Assembly (NCBI GenBank): GCA_002381805.1
Contig: DFXZ01000002.1
Span: forward strand, 1 to 64,000
Source of the DNA: Bdellovibrio sp. UBA4095
GTDB lineage: Bacteria; Bdellovibrionota; Bdellovibrionia; Bdellovibrionales; Bdellovibrionaceae
DNA: 64,000 bases
Reading direction: 5' to 3'
Shown here: positions 25,087-34,076 of the stretch, in pieces
Layout of the letters: every line of letters starts with the position of its first letter
How positions within the stretch are numbered: position 1 is the stretch's first letter
Made by a program: the position numbers and the translations under genes
The notes under the pieces: model-generated
Database searches by the model: none
What the model was told of the DNA's origin: nothing
What the model saw: the letters and a program-made list of their open reading frames with translations, nothing else

Positions 25087-26553
25087 CTAGGGTTTAAAAT
25101 GCAGCCCAGACAAGTCCAGCTGATTCATTTGATTCAGTTTCCAACCCTGAAACTCTTTTTTGGCAAGCATTGCAAAGTGGATCGGCCCTAAAGGTATCAG
25201 TAGATGGCGAGCCATGAGGAAATCCACACCTTTTTTACAGAGCTTTCTTTGCTCAGCTGTCTTAGTTTCTTGTGCTAACTGCGCAAGAATTTCACTGAAT
25301 TCGGCAGAGCGCAGTCGGATGTAGTTTTCGGGACTATTATCGGCAAATGTTTCCAATGTCGCCAAGCAAGTGGGTCTGTCAGGTGAAACTCCCTTGCGAA
25401 AAAGCGCTGGAGGATTGTCGCGCAGGGTTTGTAAGAAGATCTTGTTTTCTCTGGATTGCGGCCGGGTTTTAATTTTTGCGTTCTTACGCCATTGATTCTG
25501 CATCCATTCTGTAGCCCGTCGATGATCCTCGCCCCCTAGTGATGAAAATAAGAAATCAAATGCTGGAGTTTTTTGTGTTATTTGCACTTTTTTGAGTTGG
25601 AATTCAAAACAGGGTGCCTTCTCTGGAAACCAACTATCTGGCAGTCCTGGGCAGCCCGGGCGACCTTTGGAAGAGAATATCTTTTGTAATTCCGTGTAGT
25701 TTAGCGAATAGGTTAAAGCTGCTCGAACATCGGGGCGGGAAGCTAGATCAGGACCGAAGCCAAGGTAATCAAAGCGAAGAACCGGATAAAAGAAAAAGTC
25801 AGCACGTTGCTTAAAACGCGGGATGAAAAGAGTCGGAAGTCTGCGCAAAAAGTGCAATTCATTTTTTTCGTAGAGCTGTAAAGCGACCGAGTCTTCTTCG
25901 ATGAAAAGAAATTCCACGTGAGGCCGTTTTGCATGACCTGGATAGTGTAAATTCGGAGACAGTATTAGTTTTTGACCGCGTTTCCATTCCTTGAGCTGAT
26001 AGGGGCCAGTGTAGGCATTCAATGTCTCTTTTGAGGGTGCAATTAGAAAACTTGCCAGTTTGTATTCAAAGTCCGGGTCGGGCTTTTCAAACTCAAATAA
26101 GAGAGTTCGTTTGTCGGTCGCGGTGACACCCAATTTTTCGGCCGGCATTTTTCCTTTGTAGATGCTTTCGGCATTCTTCAGATTGAAGAGAAAATCAGCC
26201 CGCGGGGCCTGAGTCGTAAATTGAATAATTTTTCTGTAGGTACGAATGAAATCTGCCGCAAGCAAAGGGCTGCCATCGCTCCATTTTAGATCACTTTTTA
26301 GTTTGCAGGTAAGATTCCGTTTTTTATCGCGTTGACAGGAGCTTGCCAAATCAGTTTGAAGACCTTTTTCATCGTCATACTGAAAAAGATTCCGGTACAA
26401 GTTGCTCAGAGCATAGCTCGAGGAGGACGATCGTTGTTTGTTGGGGTCCAGGCTAGAGGGTTCATTGCTCAAATGAAGTCTGAAGACATTGCTTGAAGTT
26501 TCAGCAAACGAAGAATGAGTCAGTAAAAGTCCCAGAAGAATCAGATATTTCAT
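25087..26553 (-). CDS. peptide/solute-binding protein, SBP family 5
   Basis: Periplasmic binding protein of the OppA/DppA type, 488 residues, with a signal peptide (MKYLILLGLLLTHSSFA). The family start LSNEPSSLDPNKQRSS, LKWSDGSPLLAADFIRTY and the NYTELQKIF region are typical of this class. No Opp permease or ATPase lies next to it, so it probably supplies a shared transporter elsewhere. It is followed 11 bases later by the cNMP-EAL gene. A hairpin at 26581-26605 separates it from the acyl-CoA dehydrogenase gene upstream. Confidence 0.88.
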   Translation of the reverse strand: MKYLILLGLLLTHSSFAETSSNVFRLHLSNEPSSLDPNKQRSSSSSYALSNLYRNLFQYDDEKGLQTDLASSCQRDKKRNLTCKLKSDLKWSDGSPLLAADFIRTYRKIIQFTTQAPRADFLFNLKNAESIYKGKMPAEKLGVTATDKRTLLFEFEKPDPDFEYKLASFLIAPSKETLNAYTGPYQLKEWKRGQKLILSPNLHYPGHAKRPHVEFLFIEEDSVALQLYEKNELHFLRRLPTLFIPRFKQRADFFFYPVLRFDYLGFGPDLASRPDVRAALTYSLNYTELQKIFSSKGRPGCPGLPDSWFPEKAPCFEFQLKKVQITQKTPAFDFLFSSLGGEDHRRATEWMQNQWRKNAKIKTRPQSRENKIFLQTLRDNPPALFRKGVSPDRPTCLATLETFADNSPENYIRLRSAEFSEILAQLAQETKTAEQRKLCKKGVDFLMARHLLIPLGPIHFAMLAKKEFQGWKLNQMNQLDLSGLHFKP

Positions 26554-26580
26554 GGGAACAGCTTAACGAGTTTCGAAGAA

Positions 26581-26605
26581 GCGGGGAATGAAAAACATTC
26601 CCCGC
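26581..26605 (-). terminator. strong hairpin between the acyl-CoA dehydrogenase and SBP genes
   Basis: GCGGGGAATG (26581-26590) and CATTCCCCGC (26596-26605) form a perfect 10-bp GC-rich stem with a 5-base loop. There is no T-run after it in the direction of transcription, so it may be a rho-dependent or partial terminator. Confidence 0.55.
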
Positions 26606-26618
26606 GAAAAGAAAATAA

Positions 26619-27785
26619 CTATTTATCAAGTTCCATTTTTGCGATGGTTTGAAGCTGCATATTGGTCGTGCCTTCATAGATTTGACCAATCTTCGCGTCA
26701 CGCCAGAATTTTTCCACTGGATATTCTTTGGTGAAGCCGTTACCGCCAAAAAGATCGATAGCTTTTGAAGTGATTTTTTCTGCTGCTCGAGAAGAGTAAA
26801 GCTTCGCCATAGCTGCGGATTCAATGAAATCTTGTCCAGCATCCTTCAAACGAGCTGCGTTGTAAACCATCAGACGAGCGGCCTCAAGTTCTGTACGCAT
26901 TTCAGCCAGTTGGAATTGAACGCCTTGGAAATGCGCCAGAGGTTTGCCGAACTGTTCGCGACCTTTGATGTAGTTCAATGCCGCTTCGTAGGCACCTTGA
27001 GCGATACCAATCATTTGTGCGCCGATTCCGATACGACCTTCATTCAATGTTTCAATCGCAATCTTGTAACCTTTGCCGACTTCGCCAAGAACGTTTTCTT
27101 TGGGCACTTCACAGTTTTCGAATAATAGCTCACAAGTTGAAGAAGCGCGAATGCCCAGCTTGTCTTCTTTTTTACCGACTTTGAAGCCCGGGAAAGATTT
27201 TTCAACGATGAACGCAGTGATCCCTTTGTAGCCTTTGCTTTGGTCGATATTCGCGAAACAAATGAAAACATCTGCTTCTTTACCGTTGGTGATCCAAAGT
27301 TTTGAACCATTGAGAACCCATTTATCACCCTTATCTTCTGCTTTAAGTTTTAAAGCAAAAGCATCAGATCCCGAAGACGATTCTGAAAGAGCATAGGCGC
27401 CAACCCATTGTTGAGCCATTTTAGAAAGATATTTTTCTTTTTGAGCTTCTGTTCCCCATTTAAGGAACGCATTTGTAGTCAAAGTATTTTGAACGTCGAC
27501 AAGAACAGAGACGGAGCCATCGACACGGCCGATTTCTTCGACGGCTAAGCATGCCATGGTAAAGTTTGCGCCGGCGCCGCCCCATTTTTCAGGAGTTTCG
27601 ATGCCCATAAGACCCATCTCAAAAAGCTTTTGAATGATCTCTTTGTTCATTTCTGCTTTTTCGTCCATGTGGATAACATGGGGTTTGATTTCAGATTCGG
27701 CAAAGGCTCTGACAGCATCACGAAAGGCTAGTTCGTCTTCAGTTAGCATCGTCAACGCAGGGCGAGCTTCAGGTGTATTAGACAT
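26619..27785 (-). CDS. acyl-CoA dehydrogenase
   Basis: FAD enzyme for the first step of beta-oxidation or branched-chain amino-acid breakdown; 388 residues. Family motifs: YALSESSSGSDA (FAD/substrate), W.TNGKEAD, RIGIGAQMIGIAQGA, and QIYEGTTNMQ near the C-terminus, where the Glu is the catalytic base of the short/medium-chain enzymes. The ATG at 27785 follows AAGGGA; the frame upstream is longer but has no site. The nearest relatives are butyryl-CoA type dehydrogenases; chain length cannot be set from sequence. No ETF genes are nearby. Confidence 0.94.
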   Translation of the reverse strand: MSNTPEARPALTMLTEDELAFRDAVRAFAESEIKPHVIHMDEKAEMNKEIIQKLFEMGLMGIETPEKWGGAGANFTMACLAVEEIGRVDGSVSVLVDVQNTLTTNAFLKWGTEAQKEKYLSKMAQQWVGAYALSESSSGSDAFALKLKAEDKGDKWVLNGSKLWITNGKEADVFICFANIDQSKGYKGITAFIVEKSFPGFKVGKKEDKLGIRASSTCELLFENCEVPKENVLGEVGKGYKIAIETLNEGRIGIGAQMIGIAQGAYEAALNYIKGREQFGKPLAHFQGVQFQLAEMRTELEAARLMVYNAARLKDAGQDFIESAAMAKLYSSRAAEKITSKAIDLFGGNGFTKEYPVEKFWRDAKIGQIYEGTTNMQLQTIAKMELDK

Positions 27786-27927
27786 GGTAATTCCCTTGTT
27801 TAAGTGTTCTTTATTTGCCGTGAAAATATATGGTTCGCAAAATTTATTCAAGAGACTCAGAAGACTGGAGCTTTTCTCTTAATGTGGCGTGTTACACTGT
27901 ATGCTCTTTCTGTAAGCAGGTGTCGGC

Positions 27928-27957
27928 TCACACTAGACAAGAGTCTGGGTGTGATTT
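27928..27957 (+). terminator. weak hairpin upstream of the M50 protease gene
   Basis: TCACAC (27928-27933) pairs with GTGTGA (27949-27954) around an inner AGAC/GTCT stem with a bulge, then TTT. It lies just before the M50 protease ribosome-binding region, so it could be a leader structure rather than a terminator. Confidence 0.3.
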
Positions 27958-27970
27958 AGCGTGAGGTTCT

Positions 27971-28633
27971 ATGGATTTAATTGAAGTTGGTGCCAAAGTT
28001 GGCGTTTATTATATTCCCTTTCTTTTTGCTCTTTGTTTTCACGAGTACGCCCATGGTTGGATGGCTCGCCGCAAAGGGGACAACACTGCTGAGGTCATGG
28101 GTCGTCTTACGATGAACCCTGTGGCGCACATGGATTTGATCGGAACTTTCATTCTGCCATTGGCTGCTATTATCTTTGCTTCTCCTATCTTCTTTGGATG
28201 GGCAAAGCCTGTTCCGGTCGATACGCGCAATTTGCGCAAACCTAAGTCTGATATGTTCTGGATAGCTTTGGCAGGTCCGTTATCGAATATTCTTTTGGCG
28301 GCACTTGGCGCAATCATGATTGGTGTGGTCGCTAAATTTTTTCCTGCATTAACCTACTCAAAAGGTTTGGTGCAGATATTGAGCACCTTTATCATGACCA
28401 ATCTTTTTTTGGCATTCTTCAATATGCTGCCGTTGCATCCGCTGGATGGCGGCAAGGTTTTAGCGCGGTTCCTGCCGGCTCAGTTGAATTTTAAGCTTGA
28501 GCAAAACCAGCATATTACAAGCATGATTTTGATGGCCTTGATGTTTACGGGCGCCTTCAGACTTCTCGCGGCTCCAGTCTTTTGGACGTATACGTTCATT
28601 ATCACAATGGCAGCCGGAGGTTTTGGACTATGA
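27971..28633 (+). CDS. site-2 protease family (peptidase M50) membrane protein
   Basis: A 220-residue integral membrane metalloprotease. HEYAHG (about residues 24-29) is the zinc HExxH motif, and NMLPLHPLDGGK (about 151-162) supplies the third ligand. About six hydrophobic segments surround them. No PDZ or CBS domain is present, so it is the small stand-alone M50 type of unknown substrate, not RseP. The trpS start overlaps its stop by 4 bases (ATGA), placing it first in an operon with trpS, scpA and scpB, a combination common in several phyla. Confidence 0.92.
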   Translation: MDLIEVGAKVGVYYIPFLFALCFHEYAHGWMARRKGDNTAEVMGRLTMNPVAHMDLIGTFILPLAAIIFASPIFFGWAKPVPVDTRNLRKPKSDMFWIALAGPLSNILLAALGAIMIGVVAKFFPALTYSKGLVQILSTFIMTNLFLAFFNMLPLHPLDGGKVLARFLPAQLNFKLEQNQHITSMILMALMFTGAFRLLAAPVFWTYTFIITMAAGGFGL

Positions 28634-29649
28634 CATCCACAAATCCTGCGGCGCCAGCTGTTGTCCGTAAGCAGCGAGTTATGTCTGGCATGAGAGTCAC
28701 AGGACGGCTGCACATAGGCCATTACTGGGGTGCTTTGCAGAACTGGGTGAAACTTCAGGAAGAGTACGAGTGTTTTTTCGGAGCAATGGACTGGCATGGG
28801 ATGACCACGGCTTACAAGACACCGAAAGAAATCGCTCCTTGGACTCGCGAGATGATTGCAGAATTTCTAGCTTGGGGGGTCGACCCCGAGAAATCGACCA
28901 TCTTTATTCAGAGCCGTGTGCCTGAACATCTAGAACTATTTATGATCCTGGCGAATCTGACCCCTATGGGATGGTTGGATCGCGTGAATACGTGGAAAGA
29001 CGCCATCGATGAGATGAAGGCAAACGACACCCATAATTTGGGACGCTTTGCCTATCCGGTTTTGCAGGCTGCAGATATAATGATTTATCGAGCTCAAAAG
29101 GTGCCCGTGGGTGCTGATCAGGTGTCGCACCTGGAGCTTTCTCGAGAAATCGTGCGCCGCTTTAATCATCTTTATAAAGCAAAGCTTCCGGAGATGAATC
29201 CTCTGCTCACAGAAATTCCTCTGGTTCCGGGCTTGGATGGCCGCAAGATGTCGAAATCCTACGGTAACACGCTTTTCCTGACTGAGGATTCGGAAAAAGA
29301 TCTCAAGAAAAAAGTGAACCTGATGGTGACAGACCCTGCGCGGGTTCGCCGCGAGGATCCTGGGGAGCCCACTAAATGCTCTGTTTATGGATATCACAAA
29401 CTTTACTCATCAGCAGAAGATATTCCTTGGGTGGAAAATGGATGTCGGACTGCTGGAATCGGCTGTGGAGATTGTAAAGGCAGGCTCGCGGCAAATATTG
29501 AAAATATCTCTCGAGAGCCGCGCGAAAAGAAAAAAGAGTTGTTGAATAATCCAAAACTGCTTGATTCAATCATCGACGCTGGATGCGAAAAGGCGCGTAA
29601 AGAAGCCCAGAAAACATTAGAAATAGTTCGTTCCAGTATGAAATGGTAG
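28630..29649 (+). CDS. trpS: tryptophan--tRNA ligase
   Basis: Class I aminoacyl-tRNA synthetase charging tRNA-Trp, 339 residues, the usual size. The HIGH motif is RLHIGHYWGALQNW (about residues 25-40), and KMSKS is GRKMSKSYGN (about residue 205). The start ATG at 28630 overlaps the protease stop; GGAGG lies nine bases upstream, which rules out the longer open frame starting 16 codons earlier inside the M50 gene. Confidence 0.97.
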   Translation: MTSTNPAAPAVVRKQRVMSGMRVTGRLHIGHYWGALQNWVKLQEEYECFFGAMDWHGMTTAYKTPKEIAPWTREMIAEFLAWGVDPEKSTIFIQSRVPEHLELFMILANLTPMGWLDRVNTWKDAIDEMKANDTHNLGRFAYPVLQAADIMIYRAQKVPVGADQVSHLELSREIVRRFNHLYKAKLPEMNPLLTEIPLVPGLDGRKMSKSYGNTLFLTEDSEKDLKKKVNLMVTDPARVRREDPGEPTKCSVYGYHKLYSSAEDIPWVENGCRTAGIGCGDCKGRLAANIENISREPREKKKELLNNPKLLDSIIDAGCEKARKEAQKTLEIVRSSMKW

Positions 29650-29662
29650 AGGGGACCAGCTC

Positions 29663-30652
29663 ATGAGTATTACAGTCCAATTGCCTAAATTCGAAGGACC
29701 TCTGGGGTTGCTTCTTTATCTCATTCGTAAAGAAGAGATGGATATCATGGATATTAAAATCCATGAGATCACAAAGCAGTATCTGGATTTCATCAAGTTG
29801 ATGAAAGAATTGGATTTGGAAGTGGCCGGCGAGTTTATCGCTATGGCATCGACGCTCATTCATATCAAGTCTCGTATGCTTTTGCCTCAGTACAACGAAA
29901 ATGGCGAGATCGTCGAGCAAGAAGACCCTCGCAAAGAACTTGTTCAGAAGCTTCTCGAATATCAAAAGTACCAAGAGGCAGCAAAGCTGCTTTATGAGCG
30001 CCCTTTGGTAGGTCGTGATGTCTGGCTTCGCGGAACGCGAGAGACTTTGGAGCAAAAGGAAGAAGAAATCATTCTTGAAGACAATGCTTTGTTTTCCCTG
30101 ATTTCAAGCTATCGCCGCGTTCTTCGTGCCGTAAAAAAGAAAATCCACCAAGTCGCTGCAAAAGCGCAGTCTATTTCCAGTCGTATACTTGAGATTAAAG
30201 ATCGCTTGATCGTTGGACAAAAGACCACTTTGATGGAATTGGTAACAGCAACTGAAGATCGTGCTCGTCAGGCACTGATCACATTCTTGTCACTTCTAGA
30301 GTTGGGCAAGATGGGTTTTGTTGGTCTCTATCAGAGCGAAGCCTATTCGGATATCTGGGTAGATCCCAAGAAAAATATCGAGACAGATGTTCTTTCGCGA
30401 GTGGAGGAATATGATTCGATGGGTTCTGCGGATGTTGCGGCTAAGATGATGGAAGACTCTAAAAAGAAACAAATAGAGGATGAAGAATTCATCTTAACTG
30501 ATGCCGAAGATAATTTGCCAGAAATGCCAGACCAGTTGGCCCTGGATATGGAAGGGTCAGAAGAAATCGTGGCTGATCAGGATCTTGCGACAGACGAAGA
30601 TATCCTGGCTGCAGAGAATGAACTATTTAAAGAAGAACTGAGCGAAGTGTAG
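29663..30652 (+). CDS. scpA: segregation and condensation protein A
   Basis: Kleisin subunit of the bacterial SMC condensin, which bridges SMC heads and, with ScpB, compacts and separates chromosomes. The N-terminal FEGPLGLLLYLIRKEEMDI and KSRMLLPQ motifs, and the C-terminal ALITFLSLLELGKMGFVGL winged-helix segment, are diagnostic. Its 329 residues are longer than usual (about 250); the excess is an acidic tail (after about residue 255). It is followed by scpB after 8 bases. Filamentous growth in prey followed by multiple division makes chromosome segregation central in Bdellovibrio (context, not shown here). Confidence 0.96.
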   Translation: MSITVQLPKFEGPLGLLLYLIRKEEMDIMDIKIHEITKQYLDFIKLMKELDLEVAGEFIAMASTLIHIKSRMLLPQYNENGEIVEQEDPRKELVQKLLEYQKYQEAAKLLYERPLVGRDVWLRGTRETLEQKEEEIILEDNALFSLISSYRRVLRAVKKKIHQVAAKAQSISSRILEIKDRLIVGQKTTLMELVTATEDRARQALITFLSLLELGKMGFVGLYQSEAYSDIWVDPKKNIETDVLSRVEEYDSMGSADVAAKMMEDSKKKQIEDEEFILTDAEDNLPEMPDQLALDMEGSEEIVADQDLATDEDILAAENELFKEELSEV

Positions 30653-30660
30653 AGGGAATC

Positions 30661-32115
30661 ATGTCAGAAGAAAAAGATGAAGTATTGATCGATGAAGTGA
30701 ATCATACTACTGCTGAAAATGAAGAGTTAGACCACGACCTTTCTTCTGGGGATGGCGTTGATACGGAAGCTTCCCTTTTCTTGCAGGAAGAAGAAATGCC
30801 AGAAGGGTTCCTTCCAGAAGCTTCTGATGAAGATCTTGAGGATGTTGAAGAGATTGAAGCGGACTCTGACTTGTCGCTTGAAGGCACTGAGCTTGATGGT
30901 TTTGATTCAGCTGAAATTGAAGAAGTCGAATTTGTTGAAGAAGAGAGACTTGAAAGCATCGTTGAGAGCGTGCTTTTCGCGAGCGATCGCCCTGTAAGTC
31001 TGGCGTCTTTAAAATTGCTCTTTAAAGGCACTAATATTCGTACTGACAAAATTCGTAGAGCCCTTGACCAGTTGGCAGTGGAATATGCCGGTGGTCGACG
31101 TGGTGTAACCTTGGAAGAAGTTCCAGGCGGTTACCAGTTGCGAACCAAAATCGACAATATGGAATTTTTGAAGCGCACTTTAAAGACGCGCTCATTCAAA
31201 CTTTCAGGTCCGGCGTTGGAAGTTCTTTCGATTGTGGCCTACAAGCAGCCTCTTGTAAAAGCAGAAGTTGATGAGATTCGCGGTGTTGAGTCTGGTCACT
31301 TGCTGCGCGCTTTGATGGAAAAGAATTTGGTTTGTTTTGAAGGTAAATCAGAACTTCCTGGTCGTCCTATGCAGTACGGTACTACGAAGAAGTTCCTTGA
31401 GATTTTCGGACTTCGTACTCTGAAAGAGCTTCCGACCCTATCGCAAATTGATGAATTGTTGCCCGAAGGAATCGACGAGCAACAAGCTGAAGAAAAGCCG
31501 ACTCTGTCTATGATCACCGATTCAATGTCAGAGACAGTGGGTAACTCTAGTTATTCACAAGGCGAAGAAGAGTTGATGAAGATCCAGGAGCAACTGGAAG
31601 AGATCACTACAACGACAAACTTCTTTGAAGAAGAAAAGCGTCGTCAGGCTGAAAAGCGTGATCAAGAGAGAGCCCAGAATATCCGCGATGCTTTAGCTTT
31701 CGGAGAGCCTGTGTCGACTCGCGACGCAAACTGGTTGAAGAAGTATGATGAGGCTCTTGCGGCAGGAACGACTCTAGTTGCAATCGCCGCTGAAAAGAAA
31801 GTCGCCTTTATGAAGGGGCCATCGCCAGAGACTACTGAAGGCATGACCGCTGAAGAAGTCGAGACAGCTGTTCAAGAAGCTGAGATGATGGCAGAGGAAG
31901 CTGAAATGACTGCCGAAGAAGCGGATATGATGGCTGAAGAATCTGAAGCTTTGGCCGAAGCAGAAGAAGCTTTCGAAAACGATGATGATCTGGATGAAGC
32001 CTCTGACGATCAACTTTTTGCAGACAGCGACGAGGAAGAAGAGTCTGAAGAAGACGAACTTCCATTCTTAGGAGAAGCGGACGAAGTTGATGACGAAGGT
32101 GAAATCAATATCTAA
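30661..32115 (+). CDS. scpB: segregation and condensation protein B with long acidic extensions
   Basis: ScpB dimerises and stabilises ScpA at the SMC complex. The core (about residues 97-270) has the two winged helices: ESVLFASDRPVSLASLK, VPGGYQLRT, ALEVLSIVAYKQPL and GRPMQYGTT. At 484 residues it is more than twice the usual length: about 95 N-terminal residues and 210 C-terminal residues are low-complexity and acidic. Four 7-residue units (EAEMMAE, EAEMTAE, EADMMAE, ESEALAE) at residues ~406-433 suggest a charged helix. The tails may keep the protein soluble or dock partners; this is unproven. The stop lies inside the next gene. Confidence 0.95.
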   Translation: MSEEKDEVLIDEVNHTTAENEELDHDLSSGDGVDTEASLFLQEEEMPEGFLPEASDEDLEDVEEIEADSDLSLEGTELDGFDSAEIEEVEFVEEERLESIVESVLFASDRPVSLASLKLLFKGTNIRTDKIRRALDQLAVEYAGGRRGVTLEEVPGGYQLRTKIDNMEFLKRTLKTRSFKLSGPALEVLSIVAYKQPLVKAEVDEIRGVESGHLLRALMEKNLVCFEGKSELPGRPMQYGTTKKFLEIFGLRTLKELPTLSQIDELLPEGIDEQQAEEKPTLSMITDSMSETVGNSSYSQGEEELMKIQEQLEEITTTTNFFEEEKRRQAEKRDQERAQNIRDALAFGEPVSTRDANWLKKYDEALAAGTTLVAIAAEKKVAFMKGPSPETTEGMTAEEVETAVQEAEMMAEEAEMTAEEADMMAEESEALAEAEEAFENDDDLDEASDDQLFADSDEEEESEEDELPFLGEADEVDDEGEINI

Positions 32116-32650
32116 GGCTCTCCTGAGCCTTTGGGTCGTATATAATATTTTTACCATGCTGGTGATGCCCAATATCGGTTCGTATTTTGGGCGAGTCACT
32201 TCTCGATTTATCACACCCTATGCGAATACAGTGGGGTTGAACGCGGGCTGGAATTTTTATTCGCCAGAACCAGCCCAACCAATGCATCTTAAATACATAA
32301 TTTATTTTGAGAACGAGATAGGGGAGGAAGTGAAACCCCCTCTTGAAGGTTATTTTCCCAACGAAAATGACGATCGCAATATTCCTTTGATCACTCGTAA
32401 AAGAGAGTGGAGTCTGATGCGTTTTATGGTCTTGGATGCCAAAAGAATGCGGCAGTTGATGGGACCTTGGTTCTGTCGCCACAATCCCGGTGCATCCTCG
32501 GTTGAGCTGGAGCATGTTGTTGCGGCTATTCCATTCTTAGATAGTGCTGTGGCTCGAAACGCCGTGACAATCGAAGAGCTTTCGCAAACCGCAAAATATC
32601 TTCGAGTGACCGTTGATTGTCGTGAAGCCGGAGACGAGGTCGAGCTATGA
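32090..32650 (+). CDS. membrane-anchored protein, partner of the HTTM protein
   Basis: A 186-residue protein with one N-terminal transmembrane helix (about 10-27) and an exposed domain starting with GWNFYSPEP, a motif also seen in small proteins that accompany HTTM-type membrane proteins. No catalytic residues are visible. The ATG at 32090 overlaps the end of scpB by 26 bases in another frame; GGAG lies 15 bases upstream, and a GTG three codons later is an alternative. It overlaps the HTTM gene by 4 bases, so the pair is translated together. Confidence 0.78.
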   Translation: MTKVKSISKALLSLWVVYNIFTMLVMPNIGSYFGRVTSRFITPYANTVGLNAGWNFYSPEPAQPMHLKYIIYFENEIGEEVKPPLEGYFPNENDDRNIPLITRKREWSLMRFMVLDAKRMRQLMGPWFCRHNPGASSVELEHVVAAIPFLDSAVARNAVTIEELSQTAKYLRVTVDCREAGDEVEL

Positions 32651-33558
32651 AACAACTCTGGACTTCGTGGGAACGTTTTTGGTTTTCGTACCAAAATCTT
32701 TTGGGGCTTGCTTATATGCGGATTTTTGTCTGTGGCACGCTCTTATACATGGCGCTAGCTCGTTTTTATAACATCGAATTTTACACCAACGAAAGCTGGA
32801 TCCCGCGTAATTTGGCGCTAAAGATTTTGCCTGAACTTGGCAGGCCTTTATTTTTGTGGACGTTCTGGCCGGATTCATTTCATTGGCATATGAATTTGGT
32901 TTTGGTGATCTTGCTGGCACTTTTAACAGTTGGTATCGGAGGCCGCTGGATTATGTGGCTGGCGTGGCTGATTAATGCCGGCTTTATTCAAAGAAATTAC
33001 GGTATTAACTTCGGTGCCGATATAATCGCAAACCTATTTTTGTTCTATATGGCGTTCTCTCAATCTTGTGAACGACTTAGTATCTTGAATTGGAAACGTC
33101 AGAGGACCACATTTAATAAATCAAATATGATTTCTTCGTTGATGGTCAGAATGATGCAGGTTCAGATTTGTGTTATTTATGCCTACACCGGATGGGAAAA
33201 GCTTAAGGGTGCCAGCTGGTGGGACGGGACTGCGCTTTGGACTGTCATGGCAAATCCTCAGATGACGACGATGGACTTTTCGTTTCTTCGTTACACTCCG
33301 TGGGTTATTCCAATACTTGTTTATGCGACAATTATTTTCGAGATTTACTTTCCGGCCATGGTGGCTTGGCCAAAAACCCGCTACCTTTGGTTGCTTCTGG
33401 GGGTTGGGTTTCACGCTGGAATAGGGCTGTTTATGGGATTGGGTCCTTTTGCCTTCGTGATGATTTCGACCTATTTTATCTTTGTCGACCCAGCCCTTTT
33501 AGAGCGATTTGGTGTCTCATTACTAGACTTTTTCAAAAAGCGGTTCAGGTCTGCCTAA
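32647..33558 (+). CDS. HTTM (vitamin K-dependent gamma-carboxylase-like) membrane protein
   Basis: A 303-residue protein with about six to seven transmembrane segments in the HTTM arrangement. The family motif region includes YMRIFVCGTLLYMALAR, FIQRNYGINFGADI, and IYAYTGWEKLKGASWWDGTALW, typical of bacterial HTTM/gamma-carboxylase-like proteins. Their bacterial role is unknown; carboxylase activity is not supported by a vitamin K system here. It forms a four-base overlap with its anchored partner upstream. The unit follows scpA-scpB directly. Confidence 0.88.
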   Translation: MKQLWTSWERFWFSYQNLLGLAYMRIFVCGTLLYMALARFYNIEFYTNESWIPRNLALKILPELGRPLFLWTFWPDSFHWHMNLVLVILLALLTVGIGGRWIMWLAWLINAGFIQRNYGINFGADIIANLFLFYMAFSQSCERLSILNWKRQRTTFNKSNMISSLMVRMMQVQICVIYAYTGWEKLKGASWWDGTALWTVMANPQMTTMDFSFLRYTPWVIPILVYATIIFEIYFPAMVAWPKTRYLWLLLGVGFHAGIGLFMGLGPFAFVMISTYFIFVDPALLERFGVSLLDFFKKRFRSA

Positions 33559-33559
33559 G

Positions 33560-33580
33560 ACTCCTTTATCCTAAAGGGGT
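33560..33580 (+). other. inverted repeat before the lipoprotein start
   Basis: ACTCCTTTA pairs with TAAAGGGGT around TCC (one T-G pair), placed between the HTTM stop and the ribosome-binding site of the 33591 gene. It could be a weak attenuating hairpin. Confidence 0.3.
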
Positions 33581-33590
33581 CGGGGGAATT

Positions 33591-34076
33591 ATGATTCGAT
33601 TGTCAAAACTGGTTATAATACCAAGTTTGCTTTTCTTGGGGGCTTGCTCTCCAATGAATGACAATTCTCTTTTGACTGATAAGAGTTCAGATTCTTCTTC
33701 GTATTCCCTGAATAAAGAACCACGTTCTGATGAGCTTTACCTAAGGCCTTATAACTCTACGGTCAATGTCGCTGCCAGTGTGACTCAGGCACAGGTGTCT
33801 GGAGAGTGTTACACTTCGACCTACCCGAGGCATCAAATTGTGGCCCTAAACAATGCCGGCGGTCAGATGGACATCGTCGATATTAATACGGCCTCTGCCG
33901 TGAATTCTCTGGCGGCTGCCTGTAAGAATGGAAAATTCAATTTAGCGATCAATACCGGAGTTTTAACTTCCGGAGCCGTTCATAGTATTAAGTTGTTGTT
34001 GATCGCCTATAATGACAAGAACCAAACGATCACTAATGAAGCGCAAGGTTCAGCGCGACTCACGCTTACAAAGTAA
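33591..34076 (+). CDS. lipoprotein, hypothetical
   Basis: A 161-residue lipoprotein with the lipobox LFLGAC (Cys at residue 19) followed by a short Ser/Asp-rich linker and a beta-rich domain containing two cysteines (GECYTS, AACKNG). Domain unknown. The ATG at 33591 has GGGGG five bases upstream. It is convergent with the 34066 gene and overlaps it by 11 bases, which rules out an independent terminator between them. Confidence 0.82.
   Translation: MIRLSKLVIIPSLLFLGACSPMNDNSLLTDKSSDSSSYSLNKEPRSDELYLRPYNSTVNVAASVTQAQVSGECYTSTYPRHQIVALNNAGGQMDIVDINTASAVNSLAAACKNGKFNLAINTGVLTSGAVHSIKLLLIAYNDKNQTITNEAQGSARLTLTK

Noticed and set aside
31876..31959. Tandem DNA repeat in scpB as a mobile or CRISPR-like element
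   Set aside because: It is the coding form of four protein heptads, not a DNA repeat array.
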